Below are positions 1 through 11,486 of a stretch of 64,000 bases of DNA, piece after piece. A model generated the notes under the pieces. That model saw only the letters and a list, made by a program, of their open reading frames with translations. It was not told where the DNA came from and ran no database searches. Location of the stretch: positions 1,364,001-1,428,000 of the forward strand of contig JAKLNG010000003.1 in assembly GCA_022814565.1 (NCBI GenBank), read 5' to 3'. The stretch's first letter is position 1, and each line of letters opens with the position of its first letter. The stretch is from Phaeophleospora eucalypticola (lineage: Eukaryota > Ascomycota > Dothideomycetes > Mycosphaerellales > Mycosphaerellaceae). The translations under genes and the position numbers were made by a program.

Positions 1-247
1 CCGGTTATACTTGCCCTGAAGTCTCTGGAGATACAGATGGGCTTCGGGGAAACCAAATGTCCGACTCTCGTCAACGATCGTCATTGATTCCCGACTTCAC
101 CTCAGCTGCATCCTGCTATAACACGCGCAGATAAACAACGCTTTCCATTCTGCTTCTTACTCCTCGTCACGAATCGTGGTAGGTCCTTTGCATTTGTTCA
201 AAATCAGTTGAGACCGTCGACGCACGGTTCTCCAACCGAAAACGAAA
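1..247. other. Left-edge leader
   Basis: Promoter/5' leader of the DUF1295 gene. No other feature seen. Confidence 0.5.
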
Positions 248-1340
248 ATGGCCTCTCTTATGAACAGCCTCCTCCACGCGACAAACTTCCGCAACCCATT
301 CCTGCGGACATTGGTCCCATCAATTGGTCTAGCATACGGCCTCCAAGCCGCCGTAGGAATCCCCTCCATCATTTTCCAGACAGAGCGATTCTACGACCTC
401 TCCGGCTCATTGACCTACATCTCCTGTGCCGCTCTCTCGCTCTATCTCCCCACCATCCGCGCCCGTCTCGCCGCCGGGCCAGGAAGCACCGCACCAGCAT
501 GGCCCAGCCTCCTGCAAAGCCTGGTCAGCAAAGGCGGCGTAAGTGCCTGGAACTGGCGCCAAGTCGTCCTCAGCGCCGCCGTCACAATCTGGGCCACGCG
601 ACTCGGAAGTTTCCTCTTCTCCCGCATCACCTCTGAAGATGGCAGGGATAGCAGGTTCGATAGCATTCGCAGCAATCCGGCCAAGTTTTTGGGAGCGTTC
701 GCTGCGCAGGCGACGTGGGTTTCGCTTTGCATCTTGCCCGTGCTGGCGATTAACAGTATCCCTGCGACCACGCTTGCTGCGCTGCCATTGGTGACGATTA
801 CGGATATTCTGGGATTGCTGCTTTATGTTGGGGGTATTACGTTTGAGGCGACGGCGGATAAGCAGAAGTCGCAGTGGATGAAGGAGAAGAAGGAGAAGAA
901 GCATAGTGAGGATTTCCTTACGAGAGGCTTGTGGAGCAAGAGCAGGCATCCCAACTACTTGTGAGTCGTCTTGCGTTGATTTGTGAGATTCTAGTCTTGT
1001 GCTAACGATCAACAGTGGAGAGAGCACACTGTGGACTGGCATCGCCACGACAGCTGCTGGTGTGATGCTCAGCAGTGTCGGACAAGCCGGTATGGGTCTG
1101 AGCGGATCTGGAATCAGCAGGATTGGTGCACTGGCAATGGCTGCTGTCAGCCCAGCTTTTGTGACGTTCTTGCTTTTCAAGGTATGTTCTTCAGGATTGT
1201 CGTTGTCCCCTACCCGCCTAACGCTGTTCCAGGTTTCCGGTATCCCATTGAGCGAGAACAAGTACGACAAGCGCTACGGCGACAGGAAAGACTACCAGGA
1301 ATGGAAGAAGAACACTCCAATGTTCTTCCCGAAGCTCTAG
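248..1340 (+). CDS. DUF1295 / steroid-reductase-like integral membrane protein
   Basis: Three exons: 248-960, 1016-1181 and 1233-1340, with introns 961-1015 (GTGAGT...ACAG) and 1182-1232 (GTATGT...CCAG). The spliced product is about 328 aa with several hydrophobic segments. Joining exons 1 and 2 rebuilds the motif RHPNYFGE, and exon 3 gives VSGIPLSENKYDKRYG; both are hallmarks of the DUF1295 family, which is related to the C-terminal catalytic region of 3-oxo-5-alpha-steroid 4-dehydrogenases. By family it is probably an NADPH-dependent reductase in the endoplasmic reticulum membrane, but the substrate is unknown. Its stop lies 23 bases from the stop of the convergent NmrA-like gene. The family call is firm; the reaction is inferred. 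Confidence 0.88.
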
Positions 1341-1363
1341 ACCAGCATCTACGTTATTCAAAT

Positions 1364-2305
1364 CTAGGATTTCAGCATCTTCTGGACTGTCTCCTCCAAC
1401 TGCGTCGGTTTCACGCCTTTCCGTGCCAGCAATTCCTCTAACGTCGGGTCGTCGATCTCGCACTCCCCATCCTCAAGAGCATCATAAGTCGCAGCCCACC
1501 ACTTCACCAATCCCTCAGGCATCTTCCTCTCCTCAATATAATACCTCTCATGCTCCTCCCTCCCCACAACTTCCAAGCTCACCTCCTTCCCCTTCGCCTT
1601 GCTCACCATCCCCGCAACCTCCTTCAAATCATACGCCTTCTTCTGACTCAAATAAAACGTCCTCCCCCTCCACTTCTCCACCGGGTCCGTTAGAATCAAC
1701 GCATTCGCAAGCCCCAAGTCACCAATACTCGTCCAAGACGCCTTCCCGTCCCCCGCAACTGGAACCTCACTCCTCTCATCTCCAGGTACATCGTAGTGGC
1801 CAAAATAAAGCGGCCAGGACTCGTTATACAGCCCCTCCCTCATAACCACGACGTTCTCAAATCCCATCCCTTTCAATTCCTTCTCGGTCGCTTCGTGCGC
1901 TTTCATCACGCGACTTTTACTCGGGTTTGCGAATGCCAACGAAGTATAGTACACCGACTTCAACGTGGCAGAATTCTTCTTCGCAGCTCGCAACACAGCG
2001 GAGACATCCTGGTCTCGTCCGGTGGTTTCAGGGTGCCGGGGCCCGAAGTCTTTTTCGATCCGTGGGGAGGAAATTATTAGAACGCTTGTGCAGCCGGAGA
2101 GAGCGGCGGTGAGAGAGTCTTCGTTGTCATAGCTTGCGTCGCGGAGATGGATGCCATGGCTTTGGACGAGAGGTTGCAGTTTTTGTTTTCCGTGTGAGGA
2201 AGAAGTTGTGACGGCAATTTGGGGTCCGGGGAGGAGGTTGTGGTCGAGGAGTGCAGTGAGGGTGGCGAAGCCGAGTTTTCCGGATGCGCCGACGATTGCG
2301 AGCAT
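1364..2305 (-). CDS. NmrA-like NAD(P)-binding oxidoreductase (quinone reductase type)
   Basis: Single exon, 313 aa. The protein opens with MLAIVGASGKLG, a Rossmann GxxGxxG dinucleotide-binding loop, followed by the alternating strand/helix pattern of atypical short-chain dehydrogenases of the NmrA / QOR2 group. These act as NAD(P)H quinone reductases or as redox sensors. The reading frame is open for 44 codons further upstream, but the glycine motif normally sits at the very N-terminus, so the ATG at 2305 is preferred. A YYTSLAF segment sits where the family has its substrate-side Tyr. Cytosolic; no signal peptide or membrane segment. Confidence 0.8.
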   Translation of the reverse strand: MLAIVGASGKLGFATLTALLDHNLLPGPQIAVTTSSSHGKQKLQPLVQSHGIHLRDASYDNEDSLTAALSGCTSVLIISSPRIEKDFGPRHPETTGRDQDVSAVLRAAKKNSATLKSVYYTSLAFANPSKSRVMKAHEATEKELKGMGFENVVVMREGLYNESWPLYFGHYDVPGDERSEVPVAGDGKASWTSIGDLGLANALILTDPVEKWRGRTFYLSQKKAYDLKEVAGMVSKAKGKEVSLEVVGREEHERYYIEERKMPEGLVKWWAATYDALEDGECEIDDPTLEELLARKGVKPTQLEETVQKMLKS

Positions 2306-3161
2306 GTTGGGTGGTAATTCTCTTTTCGCGAGGACGTGTAGTTCGAGAGATGCGTTCTTGTTAACTTTGTAAGTTGAAAGTATCGAGCATTGTGAACTTA
2401 AGCAACTGCCGGATTGGTATGATGTGATGGTCCCCACTTGCTTAGTAATTATTCATTTGTTTAAAGACATACTGTATGTAGCTATGCCAGGTCGTAATGG
2501 ACCGCCGGCAGAGTCGTGGCAGTAGTTAACGAATCTGTAGGGATCGCTCGATGGAGTGAGAGGGAACGTGGCGCGGCATCTCGGCGGGCCTCTCGAAAAC
2601 TGGTTGCCTACGACGGATGGTTGGTACTAAGATACCATCGTTAATGCCGGCAGCACCGGTATTGCTCGGTCATAGCCCAGTAACCTGTTCACTGGGACAA
2701 CGAGGTGAAGTCGGTTACGACAGTCATGCACGACTGCCTCGGAGCAATATAAATATGCACACTAGTAACGCGGATGCAATGCCGGTCCCTGTCTGCCGAC
2801 CCGGAACATGTGCCGGACGGCTTCCGCTTGATGCAACATCGTGCTTGACGTGCGACTTGTGGCTTCAGGGGAGCTTCCGCGAGCCGCGAAGGCGGTTTGT
2901 GTACCTGAAGTTGCCTTATGCTCGTGCGAACCACATCACAGCCGCCGTGTTGCCTGGCTGTTGGTAGCTCGATCGCAGGCGGCCCGGTTTCCGCAGTAGA
3001 TATGCGGCGTGGTGGAGCTCGTCCTCGCGGAAGCGTTGCATATCGTGTCCCTTTCAGTTGGCTTTATTCACGCCGGTTCATGCAGACTTGCATCCGCTGC
3101 AGAAATCACATGGCCTGGCATACCGACAGAACCCCTGAAACCCGCTGTTCGTGTTGGTGCT
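2306..3161. other. Intergenic region upstream of the NmrA-like gene
   Basis: Promoter and 5' leader of the minus-strand oxidoreductase plus DNA in front of the uncertain gene at 3162. Short open frames on both strands lack start context, domain character and splice signals. I see no further gene here. Confidence 0.5.
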
Positions 3162-3826
3162 ATGCAACTTGGCCAGTCTTTGGGACTCTTTGTACTCGGC
3201 GCAGGTTTGGTCTGCGCAAAGATAGGATGCCTCAGTGTCGTCGAGCGTCCGGCACTGTTCACCGCCAAAGCAGAAAAAATGCAAGTCTCATCTGCAGCCC
3301 TGATTGCTTGCAATGGCGGTGCCCAAATGCACATAAAGGGGCTCGCGTTTTCTCGTTGTTGTTCAGCACCTCAATGCAACGAAAAGGCAGGACTTGCACC
3401 AAAGCAGCAGGATTCAGTCGACAGTCTGTTGCTGTTCACATCTCCAGAAGACCGCGGCATCCGGTAGATGCACAAGCCTTCCATGCCACAAAACCCCACC
3501 AGGTATGCCTTCAGATATTTCTTGGACACGCACCTGAGGGAAGCAGACGGAAGCGTCCTTACGCCACTTTCGCTGACTGATGCAGTAACGACGCAGAAGG
3601 CGGCTGCTCGACAAGACACTGCGACATCCACGCATTTAGCGACGACCACGAGCGCCAAATTGACGAGATGGTCGAAGATGAGAAGAAGTACATGGTCGAA
3701 AGATGGCTTCTCGGCGATACTGACCGGGCCAGGCGTGGCGTATTGGAAGACGTCTGGTCGCAGCTTGTCGAAAAGGATCCACTAGCCGCAGAGATCGAAA
3801 AAGCCTTGCATACGACGAAAACATGA
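3162..3826 (+). CDS. Uncertain small secreted protein, possibly interrupted
   Basis: From the ATG at 3162 a frame encodes a likely signal peptide (hydrophobic LGLFVLGAGLVCA) and a Cys-containing mature region, then meets TAG at 3465-3467, immediately followed by ATG at 3468. The same frame runs on to a good intron at 3503-3585 (GTATGC donor, CTGAC branch site, CAG acceptor). The exon 3586-3826 reads as well-behaved protein with segments such as DEKKYMVERWLLGDTD and ends in TGA. Either there are two small adjacent genes (the second 3468-3826), an intron I cannot place around 3465, or a gene broken by a nonsense change. No family recognised. Confidence 0.35.
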
Positions 3827-3963
3827 ATTTGCCATGCGGATAGAGCTGGTGTTTTGTTGAGTCTTACGCCGGACGATGAGGCCTGAATAAACCGCTCATG
3901 AGATCCTATGAGCAGAATTTGAGAGGCTCGGTTCAGGGCGCTGTATTTGTAGAGCAGATACCT

Positions 3964-5299
3964 TCATGCCGACTTTGGCTTCTCAATGCGCTGAGAGATG
4001 ACTTTGACCATGGACCTTAATCCACTCTGCCGCTCTTCTTGTTTGTTGCACAAGAACAGCTTGACAACTGGCCAAGCATGTATCCATCCTGGCTCCTCGT
4101 GCTCACTGACGAGGGCGTCGATCTTTTTAAGCTTGCCAACCAGGTCTTTCGCTTCTGGAGCAAAGACTTCCTCGGCGCCGTAGATGAAGTACCAGCCTTG
4201 GCTCGGAGATGCTCTTCGCCACCAGCTTAGGTCTTCGCAGCGACCAGGAGATACCAATGGATTGTCCGAAGAGGCGTCCTTGCCCACGTACTGTGATCCA
4301 TATAGACGCAGGCTCTCAGCATTTAGATAATCCGAAGGAGTGTTTTGGTTCTTCGAGGATAAGATGGTAGACCACGGCGAGATGACAACGGCAAGCCCAG
4401 GCATCTTGTCTTTGATTGATGAGTATCCAGAGATGTAGAGCATCAAGCTCAGGATCAATGTCGCGCCTGCCGAGTCTCCACTAACGACGATGCGCGAAGG
4501 GTCGCTGATCAACGAGAGAACATATTTGTATCCAGCAAGGGCTTCCTGTATCTGTGTCGGGTAAGTAGCTTCCGGAACCAACGTATACTCCAAGGCGAAA
4601 AGAGCGGGATTGTCGTAGCCAGCTTCTTTCAGAAGAGTCAACCAGACAAGGAGGAACTCCAGGTAGAAGTAGGATGACCCCATCGAGAAACCACCACCTG
4701 GTCTCGTCAGATTGTGGCCAGGTCAATGCAGAGCTTTACCTACCGTGGCAATAGTAAAGCACGATGTCTGGTCTCCGAGATGCGTCCGTGACTGCATAAA
4801 GACCCTTGACGCCATCCTAACATTGGTCAGCATTGATGTACGAAACGTATAGGACGGATTGCCCACCCTGTCGACTTCACGCCAGTAGATGGGACTCTTT
4901 CGCATGCCATGCCGCAGCATGCGGAACTTCATAAATGGCAGAGCAACCCATTTGGAAAAGAAAACCTTGCCAATGCTTGCCGGAATATCAGAAAAGGCAT
5001 ATCGAACACATCGGATGACAAGATCTTGGAAAAGAGTGGCTCGTTGGACGAATGGAGACTGTCGATTTCGGGGAGTGAAATAGCGCTCACTTATGAGCTG
5101 TGCTGGCATTCGAAAAGCTGCGATTACAATCTGTCAGGTCCGGACCTGTCAATGGTATTGCTTTTAACGTACCGAGGAAAGGTAATGCCTTTATACCACA
5201 TATTGCCGTGGTGAGGAGTCCCACATGAATGATGAGCTGCGGAGCAAGGAACAGCAGGAATGCAAAGCAATCAGCCCATGAAATCTGACCCAAAATCAT
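3964..5299 (-). CDS. Alpha/beta-hydrolase fold-3 esterase (steryl-acetyl-hydrolase-like)
   Basis: Four exons on the minus strand: 5299-5173, 5117-4867, 4816-4744 and 4697-3964. Introns are 46-55 nt and phases agree throughout (394 aa). The last junction rebuilds the oxyanion-hole motif HGGGFSMG. The nucleophile elbow is GDSAGAT, the acid is probably in YGAEEVFAPE and the histidine in GWIHAWP, so the triad looks complete. The N-terminus has a membrane-anchor-like hydrophobic stretch (AFLLFLAPQLIIHVGLL), suggesting an ER-anchored esterase. It matches the fungal group annotated as steryl acetyl hydrolase or lipase/esterase; the substrate is not established. It is divergent from the RING gene at 5975. 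Confidence 0.87.
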
Positions 5300-5974
5300 A
5301 ACTGCGACCAGAAAGATGCAATAAGGTGAAAGATGACGACGAGGACGAAGAGGTGAGGTTTGAGGACGCAGTCAAAGGAAGCTTAATCGAGCCGCGGCGG
5401 AAGTCCGTGCCCGGAAGTTGACGTAGACTATCCGAAGGAAGCCATTGGAGGTCGGCATATGCCAATTCACCATACGGCGAGAGTGTTTGCGTAGTGGAAG
5501 TGAAAGTGATGAATTGTAACGATAATGCGGCTCGTGAATGACTGGACGATGTAATAGAGGAGGTAGATGGACGTGAATGTAGGTGGGAAGGACAGCATTG
5601 CCCGGCAGAACGTCGGCTTCGGCAGTGACCGAAATTCCGCGGTAATAGAGTTTTGAAGCGTCTGTGCAAAGAGACGGCCACGCGACTACTGCGAGCACTT
5701 CGTCCATCTCGACACATTTTCTAGTTGCTTGCGCTCAACACCCGCAAACAACAACTCCCAATCGACCATCCTATTCCATTCCGCCGTACACTGCGCCAAC
5801 TCACACCACACCGCGACTCTGCCGCCGCGTCTCTCCGATGAGCGCGAACGACTCGTCACTCTCCGCATAAGCTGCGGCTTCCTCTCCACGGACAGCTCGA
5901 GCTGCAACATCCACCACCGCCACGTCCGCACACATCCGCTCGTCGCGCAAAATACACACACAGAGGCCGCAAAT
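5300..5974. other. Divergent promoter region (hydrolase / RING gene)
   Basis: 675 bases between two divergent starts. The half next to the RING gene is C/T-rich on the plus strand, typical of fungal 5' leaders. The short open frames in it lack coding character. Confidence 0.5.
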
Positions 5975-8900
5975 ATGGCAGCCATGGTGCAGCTTGACGA
6001 GCACCACATGGCGCTTGCACGGTGAGCAGTCCCATTACGTGGTTGATGCTAAAGAGGATATCCTTACTGATAGCTTCGCAGTTCCTTGGAGGTCGAGAAC
6101 ATCCCCGAGAAATTGCGCTGTGTGACATGCGATAGGCTCGCTGCCAACCCTCAGAAGCTCCCCTGCTGCGACAACAGCGTTTGCGGTGACTGTGAGTGCC
6201 TACCCTCCTCAGACCCATGTCCTGCAATAGCTAAACCATGATTCAGGCTTCCAAGACCTCGACACCAACGAGTGCCCCACCTGCACACATTCACCTTTCT
6301 CCAAAGAGACTTGCTCCCCAGCCAAATCGCTACAGACAACGATCAAGGTCTTCCTCAAGAACGAAGCGAAGAAGAGAGGCATCGACCTCAAGACCGGCCA
6401 AAAGCAGGTGCCTGAGGCCCCAACACCCACGCCGGCTCCAGCAGTGCCTGAGGCTGTATCAGCTACACCAGCAGAGGCGGAGTCTACACCGGCTGCGAAT
6501 GTAGAGCCGTTGGCAGAGGCTCCATCGCAAGATCAGGCACTGCCGTCCGAGAACGAGGCGGTGCCTACAACTGAGGTGAGACTGGCAAGAGTGTGCTATG
6601 AGACACATTCTGACATCTTCCAGACATCGGCCGATACACAGGCAAATGACGACACCCAACAAGGTACGACTGACCAAGATCAGGACCAAGACGACGATGA
6701 AGAAGATGAGGACGACGACGTCATCATCACTACCGAGCGATCAGAGAACGAGCAGACCGAGCAGCAGCAGCAGCAGCCCGGCGAAAGCCAAGAGCAGAAC
6801 GACGGACAAGCAAACAATGAGGACCCCATCTCGCAGCAGAGCATGCAGACCGACCAGCAACAAAACTTCGGCTTCGACCAGAACATGGGAGGCTTCGGCA
6901 ACGGCAACTTTGGTGGTATGGGCATGAACATGAATGGATTCAATCCAATGATGGGGATGCCCGGATTCCCAATGGGCATGGCAAATATGATGGGTAAGTT
7001 CTACAACCACCACCCCCGCCCTTCCAGACTGAGAAATGCCTCAGGCATGCCGGGAATGGATCCTTCGATGATGTTCGGCGGCATGGGCGATATGAGCAGC
7101 ATGATGGGCATGGGCATGGGCGGCATGGGCAGCAGCATGGGCAGCAGCATGGGCGGTATGGGCGACTTCAATGGCATGAATGGAGGTCCTGGTTTCTTTC
7201 CGAATCAAGGAAACTATATGCAATCAAATTACGGAAACGCTCACCGCCAGAACTTTTTCAATGATCGCGGTTACGGTCGTGGATACGGCCGTGGCTACGG
7301 TAGAGGCGCCCGAGGTTCGTATGGCCGCGGTCGCGGCGGCTGGGGCTACCAGCAGCATCACCAATACGGCCAGAATCAGCAGTTCGGACAGAACCAGTTC
7401 GGTGGTCCGCAGCAATCTGGCGCCAACACCCAAGAAGTTCAAAACCGCCGTGCCTCTCAAACCAATGAAGCAGTCGGTGCTGCCGCCTCAGGAGAGGCCT
7501 CGAAGACTGCGAACGACCAGGACACCGCCATGGATACTAATCAAGCAGAGGGTACTAATACGGCAGAGTCGAGCACGGACCAGCAAAATGCCGACGTGGA
7601 GATGCCGACTCAAGATTCCCAGGGTAAGTCAGCTCTCTATCACACGTGATATACAATGCATGTGTACTAACTCTTGGCCAAAGGCGCAATGCTCGGAGCA
7701 AATGAACAAAATGGTATGTCCGATTTCGTCAACGACGGCAGCATGCAGCAGCAGCAGCAGATGGGCGATGCAATGCAGGGCGCAGGAGCATACGGTGATT
7801 TCGACGACGGTATGCAAGGCTACGGAGGTGGCTACGGTGGAGGTCCTGGAGGGTTCAGAGGACGTGGTGGCTTTGGAGGCTTCGGCAACAGAGGTCAGGA
7901 TAGTACCGACCTCACACCCGCACCAGCGCCGCCCATGAACGCACCAACCGGCCCCAAAGCCATGCGCGAGGGGTTGCCAAACACTGGATGGGCAAGCCGT
8001 GCATTCGCGGCCGCTCAGAAGCCAACGCCAACACCGGCCCCAGAGTCCAGAGATCGGATGCAATCGACTGAGCCTCTCAGAGACGAGGAGATGGATGATG
8101 CTGGAGATCGCTCGCACTCTCGACGCCGCGACAATGGAGATCGCGGAGACCGCTCGGTGCGAGACGACGACTACGAATCCGACGAGACCTATGCGCGCCG
8201 CAAGGAGCGTGAGCGACGCAAGCGCAAAGAGCGTGAGGGGCGCTACGAGGATGAGCGTGACACGGACCGCGCGAGCAAGAAATACCGCTCACGCTCAGAG
8301 TCGAGAACAGATGACAGCTCTCGTCGGCGCCATCGGGATCGAGATGAGGAGCATCGGTCCTCGCGCTCCCACCGCGACCGCGACCGCAGCAAGGATAGAC
8401 ACCGACGCCGCCACCGATCGCGCTCGCCAGGCAAGGATGATGCACACGACGACTACTCTCGCCGCAAGAGCAAGCGCGAGCATGACGACTACGATGATTA
8501 CAAGGACAGCCGAAGCCGTCGCAAGCATTCTCGGCGTGAGGATGACGAGTACGCAGAAGACTCTAGGAAAGACGTCTCGTATCGCTCCTCGAAATACGAC
8601 CGTGACGGCAAGTCTCGCTCTCATCGTGACTCCGAGCGCGACCGTCCTCATTCGGCCGTCATCCAGCCTCCAGACGACGAGCTGGGCTTCAAGATCAAGG
8701 GCTCCCGGTCCGCGAAGAGCAGCAAGGAGAACGGCTCCATGGGACCGCCTTCCTCTCGCCACGACCGACGCCTCGAGTCCGTCGCCGTGTCTGCTGCTAC
8801 TTCCTCGGACCCCTACGCTGAAGAGCGAGCGCGTGCGCAGCAGGACCGCGAGGCGCGTGAGGCTCAGCGCCGCCTGTCGTCTACGCAGTCGTCATCTCTC

Positions 8901-9041
8901 GGCAAGCGCGTACGCGAGGACGAGGAGACTATCGATGCGCCTCGCGGCCCCAAGGGCGACCGCAATCGAGCTCAGCTGAAGAAGGGCCGCAAGGAGCGAC
9001 GCATTTCGTACAAGTATGAGGATGAGGTGGAGATGCGTTGA
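5975..9041 (+). CDS. RING-finger protein with RGG box and Arg/Ser/Asp-rich tail
   Basis: Six exons: 5975-6021, 6082-6191, 6247-6575, 6624-6993, 7045-7623 and 7684-9041. All five introns have GT-AG borders and keep the frame. Residues about 20-75 form a compact RING/U-box-like zinc site (CVTCDR, LPCCDNSVCGDC, ECPTC), similar to the RING of Mpe1/RBBP6-type factors but without their DWNN and zinc-knuckle modules in front. Then follow an acidic Gln-rich linker, Gly/Met-rich repeats, a GYGRG RGG box and a long SR-like charged tail ending RRISYKYEDE. The likely role is a nuclear E3 ligase in mRNA processing, by analogy only. Several introns fall inside low-complexity DNA. Confidence 0.8.
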
Positions 9042-9532
9042 TGAGACTGTACGATGGGGGTGTACATGATGCTGTAATAAGGAAGAGGGAAAGTTTGACT
9101 GAGACTGCGGATTGTGTGTTTGAAGATTGGCGGGATGGAGCGGGTGCGTCGCTCAACCCGAGAGAGTGGAAAGGCGCGATTCGCCAATCACGACTTGAGA
9201 AGGGTGGACCTGGGAGGTGGCTGGTGCATTTCGCTGTCTGGCTGCTCTCTGCGTCACTACTGTTCTTCTCTTGATCTTGCTTCGAATCCCGAGTCAGGCC
9301 TGGATGGGCGCTTTATGCCAATTACCACCTGATGCCTCCTGAAGAGGCTCAGGGGCCAAGACTCGTGGACTGTGTATAATCAACTAAACCGCGAAGGTAG
9401 TTGAGAACAGAAAAGAAAAGATGTTAAAATCACATTGCTGAAGTCTCGCGTTTACGCTGCGTCGAAATTGCTTCAAGACTGACACGCTGTCCCATAATTC
9501 AACTTGGCCCTGAAGGTCTCCTGCCTCACTTC
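9042..9532. other. Convergent 3' region
   Basis: 3' ends of the RING gene (plus) and the rhodopsin-like gene (minus). No coding signal. TTCGAATCC at about 9282 resembles a tRNA T-loop, but no cloverleaf can be built around it. Confidence 0.5.
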
Positions 9533-10981
9533 TCACTTTCCATATGGCCCTTCCCGTAAGATTTCCTCCAACGTCAGTCCACCCGTGGCTCCACTCTCCC
9601 TGTTCCCGATGCTTTCGTTGCGCGGCTTGTAATGCTGCGGCCGTTTCTGCCCTTCTACTGTTGGCAAATGAACAGATTCGACTTTCACATCGCGGAAACG
9701 AGCGTACGCCGGGCTGGCGGGGATGACTGGTGGATGGTCTGAGATTTTGGGTGCAGATGGACCGAGCTCCAGATCTTCGTCGTGGGAGCGGGCGTAGAGC
9801 TTTGTTGGGAGGAATCTGTCTGTCCAACGACGGCTGGTGGAATCAGTGGGGTGGCTGTTGAGGTGAAAAATCTCTTGCTTGTTGGCGGTGGATGTAGAAG
9901 GGGAGTAGTGTGCTGAGGACGAGGTGCCGAAATAGGGGAGGGGGCCGCGGATGGGGGTGTGCTCGGCCGCGGGAGAGCATGAAGGGGCTTGGCTCTTGCC
10001 GGGGAAGTAAGTAGGGTCGGTGTACGGAGGGTCGTTGAAAGGATTCGCAGAGTTCGTAGGCTGGATAGGCAGTGGCTTATTGCCACTCCCACCCCTCGAC
10101 GCCTCCTCATCAACCGTTGTCTCTGTCCCCTTCTTCCCCAACACCGCCCTCCAAATCCTCACCGCCAACTGCCTCAAAGCCGGAAGCGTACAACAAATCA
10201 CCGCCGTATTAGCCTCAATCTCCGTCCATATGAGCGCCGGCATGCTGCCCCAAGTCGGATCCACCGCGATAGCCTGCGCGCTCTTCCTCAGCATCACCAT
10301 CCGCACGATACTCGCCGCAATCGTGAAAGCCCCGAGAGCGAAAACGCTGGCTAATCCGACCTTGGTTTTCTTCGCCATGTGCAGGGTGCTGATGAGCGGG
10401 ATGGGGAGCACGAAGACAACGATGTCCATGACCGTGTTGAAGATTGCGTGCGCGTACCAGAAGCCCATGAAGCTGATGCAGTGGCCTCCCGGGATGCGTT
10501 TGTTCCAGTTGTACTTGATTGGTGTGCATTGGAAAATCGTCCCGAAGGTGAAAGCCACAGTGCCAGTTGTGATGATGACGATGGTCGCCCAGATGATGCG
10601 TCGATAATCTCTCCTCTCAAAGATTCGGTAGTACAGAGCGCAGAAAGTCAATTTCGTCAGACCTCCCAAGATTTTGTAGAAGATTTGATAGAGCCAGAAC
10701 CAGTACATGGCGTGCGGCAAAGTTTGGGGAATGTCGCTCTTGTGTTTGCCAAAATTGTAGTGGGCTGCCATGTACCCGAAGGCAGAGAGGATGACGAGGT
10801 TGATATAGGCGCTGATGGCGAAGACGTCGTCCCAGCCGCGTTGGGAGTGGATGTAGCGCCAGATCAGGCGGGCGACCATGAATGCTGTGCTGAGGAGGAA
10901 GAAGATTGTTGTGAGGGCGATGAGGGCGGGCGTTTGGTTAGGGACCGCATCTCGCGCGATGAGGAGAGATTCTCCTGCCAT
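9533..10981 (-). CDS. Pth11/rhodopsin-domain-like seven-TM protein
   Basis: Single exon, 482 aa. Residues about 20-285 contain seven hydrophobic helices with the signature of the fungal rhodopsin-domain family: RGWDDVFAI after TM1-2, FGTIFQCTP, and GSMPALIWTEIEANTAVICC near TM7. The remaining 200 residues are a Pro/Ser-rich cytoplasmic tail that probably carries regulatory sites. The family includes Pth11-like receptors, implicated in surface or nutrient sensing in plant-associated fungi, but most members are uncharacterised. No CFEM domain precedes the helices, so this is the non-CFEM type. Plasma membrane expected. Confidence 0.85.
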   Translation of the reverse strand: MAGESLLIARDAVPNQTPALIALTTIFFLLSTAFMVARLIWRYIHSQRGWDDVFAISAYINLVILSAFGYMAAHYNFGKHKSDIPQTLPHAMYWFWLYQIFYKILGGLTKLTFCALYYRIFERRDYRRIIWATIVIITTGTVAFTFGTIFQCTPIKYNWNKRIPGGHCISFMGFWYAHAIFNTVMDIVVFVLPIPLISTLHMAKKTKVGLASVFALGAFTIAASIVRMVMLRKSAQAIAVDPTWGSMPALIWTEIEANTAVICCTLPALRQLAVRIWRAVLGKKGTETTVDEEASRGGSGNKPLPIQPTNSANPFNDPPYTDPTYFPGKSQAPSCSPAAEHTPIRGPLPYFGTSSSAHYSPSTSTANKQEIFHLNSHPTDSTSRRWTDRFLPTKLYARSHDEDLELGPSAPKISDHPPVIPASPAYARFRDVKVESVHLPTVEGQKRPQHYKPRNESIGNRESGATGGLTLEEILREGPYGK

Positions 10982-11486
10982 TTTGGCTGCTGTTGCTGTC
11001 CTCCTGAAGCGCTCTGATGTCGACTATGGTAGCCTTGGATCCAGAGTTTTGGGTGTTTGAGGGCGCCTCTGCCACAAATGGTTGCAAATCTGTCAAGCAT
11101 GATTGCTATGAGATCGATCAAGTTTGTTCTTGTACGCGATATTGGCGACTTCTTAACGACTGCGGGATGTGCAGTCTGCTGTACTGGATGCATGACCTGC
11201 CTAGCAGTGTGGTATGGAACGTACGCCCGTGAATGCTATCGTGCAGCGGTGTTCACTGGTGCGAGCATTCAAGCTGGCTCCAGCGCGCCTTGACCGTTCT
11301 CCTATCTCCAGAGGCCATGATCCCGGAAAGGAGGTTTGTGTTGCTCATAATTGCCAGAGACGCGGAGCTATTCGAGATCGACCAGACCAGATATATTCTT
11401 CATCATCCTGGATGACTGCAGTTCGTGATTGTTTGCTCTCGGAACGTGACAGGGCTGCCTCCATCTTCACCATATATCACACCCTC
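10982..11486. other. Spacer between two minus-strand genes
   Basis: Upstream region of the rhodopsin-like gene and 3' region of the PAN-domain gene. Short open frames only; nothing I would call a gene. Confidence 0.45.

Noticed and set aside
407..1270. 287-codon minus-strand frame
   Set aside because: Antisense to the DUF1295 exons; low-complexity, no motif, no ATG-based support.
9270..9300. Possible tRNA T-loop (TTCGAATCC)
   Set aside because: No acceptor, D or anticodon stems could be paired around it.
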